From assembly GCF_001509555.1 (NCBI RefSeq), contig NZ_LMAS01000013.1, positions 1 to 64,000 on the forward strand: a stretch of 64,000 bases of DNA, given 5' to 3'. The DNA is from Bacillus sp. FJAT-29937. Lineage in GTDB: Bacteria; Bacillota; Bacilli; Bacillales; Cytobacillaceae. Made by a program: the position numbers and the translations under genes. The notes under the pieces were generated by a model. That model saw only the letters and a list, made by a program, of their open reading frames with translations, did no database searches and was not told the origin of the DNA. This document shows, piece after piece, positions 61,797-64,000 of the stretch. Within the stretch, counting starts at the first letter, position 1. Every line of letters starts with the position of its first letter.

Positions 61797-64000
61797 ATGA
61801 GTTCAACGAAACATACAGGACCAATCAAATTAGATACATCTTTAAAGCCATCCTTGTGGGCTGGCAAGGCGCCAATGGGTCTTGGGAAAATCAAGCCTCA
61901 TCATATTAGAGATACGATGAAGGTAGCATGGGATAATAAGGATAATTTAGGATATGCTTATCGGATTCTCACACAAGGTGTGTGTGATGGTTGTGCCCTT
62001 GGTGTATCTGGGCTTTATGATCAAACTTTGACTGGTCCTCATTTATGTACAACAAGATTGAATGTTCTTCGCTTAAATACGATGCCGGCTATTGATCCGG
62101 AATGGCTTGAAAATATAGATAAATTGAAAGAATTAGATAGTACACAGCTTAGAAAGCTTGGTAGAATTCCATATCCACTTTCACGAAAAAAAGGAGAAAA
62201 AAAGTTTACAAGAATATCTTGGGACGAGGCTTTAGACAGGATTGCAGCAAAAATAAAGCATATTGATCCTAAACAGCTTGCATTCTATTTAACTGCAAGG
62301 GGAATTACGAATGAAGTCTACTATACAGCTGCAAAAGTTGCTCGTTTTCTTGGAACTAATAATATTGACAACGCTTCCCGTATTTGCCATTCACCGAGTA
62401 AAACAGCTTTAAAACGTTCATTAGGCATCGGGGCATCAAGCTGTAACTATAAGGATTGGATTGGCACAGACGTATTAATTTTCTGGGGCTCTGTAGCAGC
62501 GAATAATCAGCCTGTCTCAACTAAATATATGTATGCAGCAAAGAAAGCCGGAACAAAAATCATTATGATTAATCCATATCGAGAGCCGGCCATGGAAAAT
62601 TACTGGATTCCTTCCATTCCGGAAAGTGCATTGTTCGGTACACAAATTGTTGATGATGTCTATCAAGTCAATATTGGCGGAGATATTGCCTTTATGAATG
62701 GTGTAATGAAGCATTGGTTTGAAATGGAGGAAAAAGCTCCAGGGTCTGCGATTGACCATGATTTTGTCAACGAGCATACAAATGGTTTTTCTGAATTAAG
62801 AGAACATATGAAGCATCAAGATTGGGAATTGCTTGAAAAGTCATCCGGGTTAACGAAGGAAAGAATGTTTGAGTTTGCCGAGCTGCTGGCCAAATCAAAA
62901 TCAGGTGTTTTCATTTGGAGTATGGGATTAACACAACATCGCTTTGCAACGGATAATATTTCACAGGTGGCTAATCTTGCCATGCTGCGCGGCTTTATTG
63001 GAAGAGAGCATTGCGGTGTTATGCCAATCCGCGGACATAGCGGCGTCCAAGGCTCGGGAGAAATGGGAGCTGATCCGTTTGTTCTTCCGGGAAGTGATTT
63101 TGATGAGTTGAATGCAAAACGGATGGAATATATTTGGGGATTCCCTGTTCCTAGATGGCAGGGTGATACAGTTGGCCAAACATTGGAAAATATCATGCTG
63201 CCTGAGAATCATCCGAGAAAAGTTAAGCTCTTTTTTACAAGTGGAGGAAACTTCCTCGAAACAATGCCAGATCCTCGTTTTATTCAGGAGGTTCTTGAAA
63301 ATGTTGATCTTCGGGTCCATCAGGATATCATTTTTAATACATCTACCTTAGTAGATGCAAAGGAAGAAGTCATTGTATTACCTGCAATGACGCGATATGA
63401 GCAGCCAGGTGGAGGTACATCCACAAGTACGGAAAGAATGGTTTATTTTAGTCCTGAGGTTAAAGGGCCAAGAATTGAGGAAGCAAGGCCGGAATGGGAA
63501 ATTTATGTTGATCTTGCATCGAGAGTATATCCTGATAAGAAGCATCTTATTGAATTCAAGCATGCAGAAGAAATTCGTGATGAAATTTCCATTGCCAACA
63601 GAAACTATGATGGCATCGAGCATTTGAAGAACAAAGGAGACGTGTTCCAATGGGGCGGCGCCTGGTTATGCGAGGGCGGAGTTTGTCCTACTCCTGATGG
63701 CAAAGGAAATCTGCTGGCTATCGAAATTCCCGAGCTGCGGAAAACGGAAGGCCAGTTCTATGTGACAACAAGACGCGGAAAACAATTCAACTCAATGGTT
63801 TATAGCGAAACAGATCAATTCAATGGGGCAGATCGCTATGATATTTTATTGAATGCAGTCGATGCGGAGAAATTAAACATTCAAGAGGGTGATGCCATCG
63901 TTGCTTTTAACAGCTACGGAAGTTATCAGGGCAGAGCTAAATTCGAAGATGTGAAATCAGGTAATATCGCGGTATTCTGGCCGGAAGGAAATGTATTGCT
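61797..64000 (+). CDS. FdhF/YdeP-family molybdopterin oxidoreductase, formate dehydrogenase-like (3' end beyond window)
   Basis: The open frame runs off the window after about 734 codons. It opens MSSTKHTGPIKLDTSL; the cluster-region cysteines are in GVCDGCALG and LCTTRL near residues 63-90, and the Mo-ligand position appears to be Cys in SRICHSPSK near 200. IRGHSGVQGSGEMGADP and FFTSGGNFLETMPDP are molybdopterin-domain blocks. The pattern matches the FdhF/YdeP group (B. subtilis YjgC/YrhE relatives). AAGGAG precedes the ATG by nine bases. fdhD and moaA nearby support formate dehydrogenase activity. Confidence 0.9.
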   Translation, partial: MSSTKHTGPIKLDTSLKPSLWAGKAPMGLGKIKPHHIRDTMKVAWDNKDNLGYAYRILTQGVCDGCALGVSGLYDQTLTGPHLCTTRLNVLRLNTMPAIDPEWLENIDKLKELDSTQLRKLGRIPYPLSRKKGEKKFTRISWDEALDRIAAKIKHIDPKQLAFYLTARGITNEVYYTAAKVARFLGTNNIDNASRICHSPSKTALKRSLGIGASSCNYKDWIGTDVLIFWGSVAANNQPVSTKYMYAAKKAGTKIIMINPYREPAMENYWIPSIPESALFGTQIVDDVYQVNIGGDIAFMNGVMKHWFEMEEKAPGSAIDHDFVNEHTNGFSELREHMKHQDWELLEKSSGLTKERMFEFAELLAKSKSGVFIWSMGLTQHRFATDNISQVANLAMLRGFIGREHCGVMPIRGHSGVQGSGEMGADPFVLPGSDFDELNAKRMEYIWGFPVPRWQGDTVGQTLENIMLPENHPRKVKLFFTSGGNFLETMPDPRFIQEVLENVDLRVHQDIIFNTSTLVDAKEEVIVLPAMTRYEQPGGGTSTSTERMVYFSPEVKGPRIEEARPEWEIYVDLASRVYPDKKHLIEFKHAEEIRDEISIANRNYDGIEHLKNKGDVFQWGGAWLCEGGVCPTPDGKGNLLAIEIPELRKTEGQFYVTTRRGKQFNSMVYSETDQFNGADRYDILLNAVDAEKLNIQEGDAIVAFNSYGSYQGRAKFEDVKSGNIAVFWPEGNVL

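Overview
The window is chromosomal DNA from an AT-rich, endospore-forming member of the Bacillaceae (Bacillus in the broad sense). The evidence is spore genes (sspH, a CotX-type coat gene, a DUF3231 gene, a DUF1657/YetF cluster), Bacillus-type cold-shock genes, GGAGG ribosome binding sites with frequent GTG/TTG starts, T-box and cobalamin leaders, and a type I toxin of the short holin-like class. There is no rRNA, tRNA, CRISPR array, prophage or complete insertion sequence. The species cannot be told from the sequence.

Layout. 1-5.1 kb: a truncated LigD-type ligase divergent from ku, then glpK-glpD. 5.1-9.6 kb: a cold-stress stretch (csp, DEAD-box helicase, csp, ydjO) next to a degraded comK-like remnant. 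9.6-15.4 kb: membrane genes, sspH, bioY-bioB under a BirA-type operator, and ilvD. 15.4-20.2 kb: a class I ribonucleotide reductase operon (nrdE-nrdF-flavodoxin) led by a cobalamin riboswitch with its own terminator. 20.3-30.1 kb: spore, DNA-repair, glycerate kinase, deacetylase and transporter genes plus a type I toxin-antitoxin locus. 30.1-37.3 kb: the full trp operon (trpEGDCFBA) behind two tandem tRNA-Trp T-boxes, with a 21-bp repeat block between trpF and trpB and a 52-bp tandem array after trpA. 39.7-49.7 kb: a non-canonical nitrate-type respiratory cluster (cytochrome-b-like membrane protein, molybdopterin reductase, four-cluster ferredoxin, Tat-exported Rieske protein, three small proteins, a NarK-like transporter fused to a PAS domain) followed by an NreABC-like regulatory set with two histidine kinases. 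49.7-58.9 kb: chromate transporter, two-part ThrE-type exporter, a second 52-bp repeat array, an IseA-like protein, a nitrilase/GNAT set and a DUF1657/YetF sporulation-type cluster. 58.9-64 kb: moaA-fdhD, DUF2294 and a formate-dehydrogenase-like FdhF/YdeP oxidoreductase that runs off the window.

Together the genes describe a facultative anaerobe that probably respires nitrate and oxidises formate with molybdenum cofactor enzymes (moaA and fdhD supply cofactor functions). It controls RNR by vitamin B12 and tryptophan synthesis by uncharged tRNA-Trp.

The most novel signal is a 35-nt hairpin that I do not recognise. It occurs three times around DUF2294 and the formate dehydrogenase gene (60886-60920, 60954-60988, 61640-61674), with identical internal geometry, compensatory stem changes, and two of three copies overlapping an intrinsic terminator: a candidate undescribed regulatory RNA. 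Other notable items are the transporter-PAS fusion beside a sensorless kinase, and two arrays of 52-bp repeats that share architecture but not sequence.
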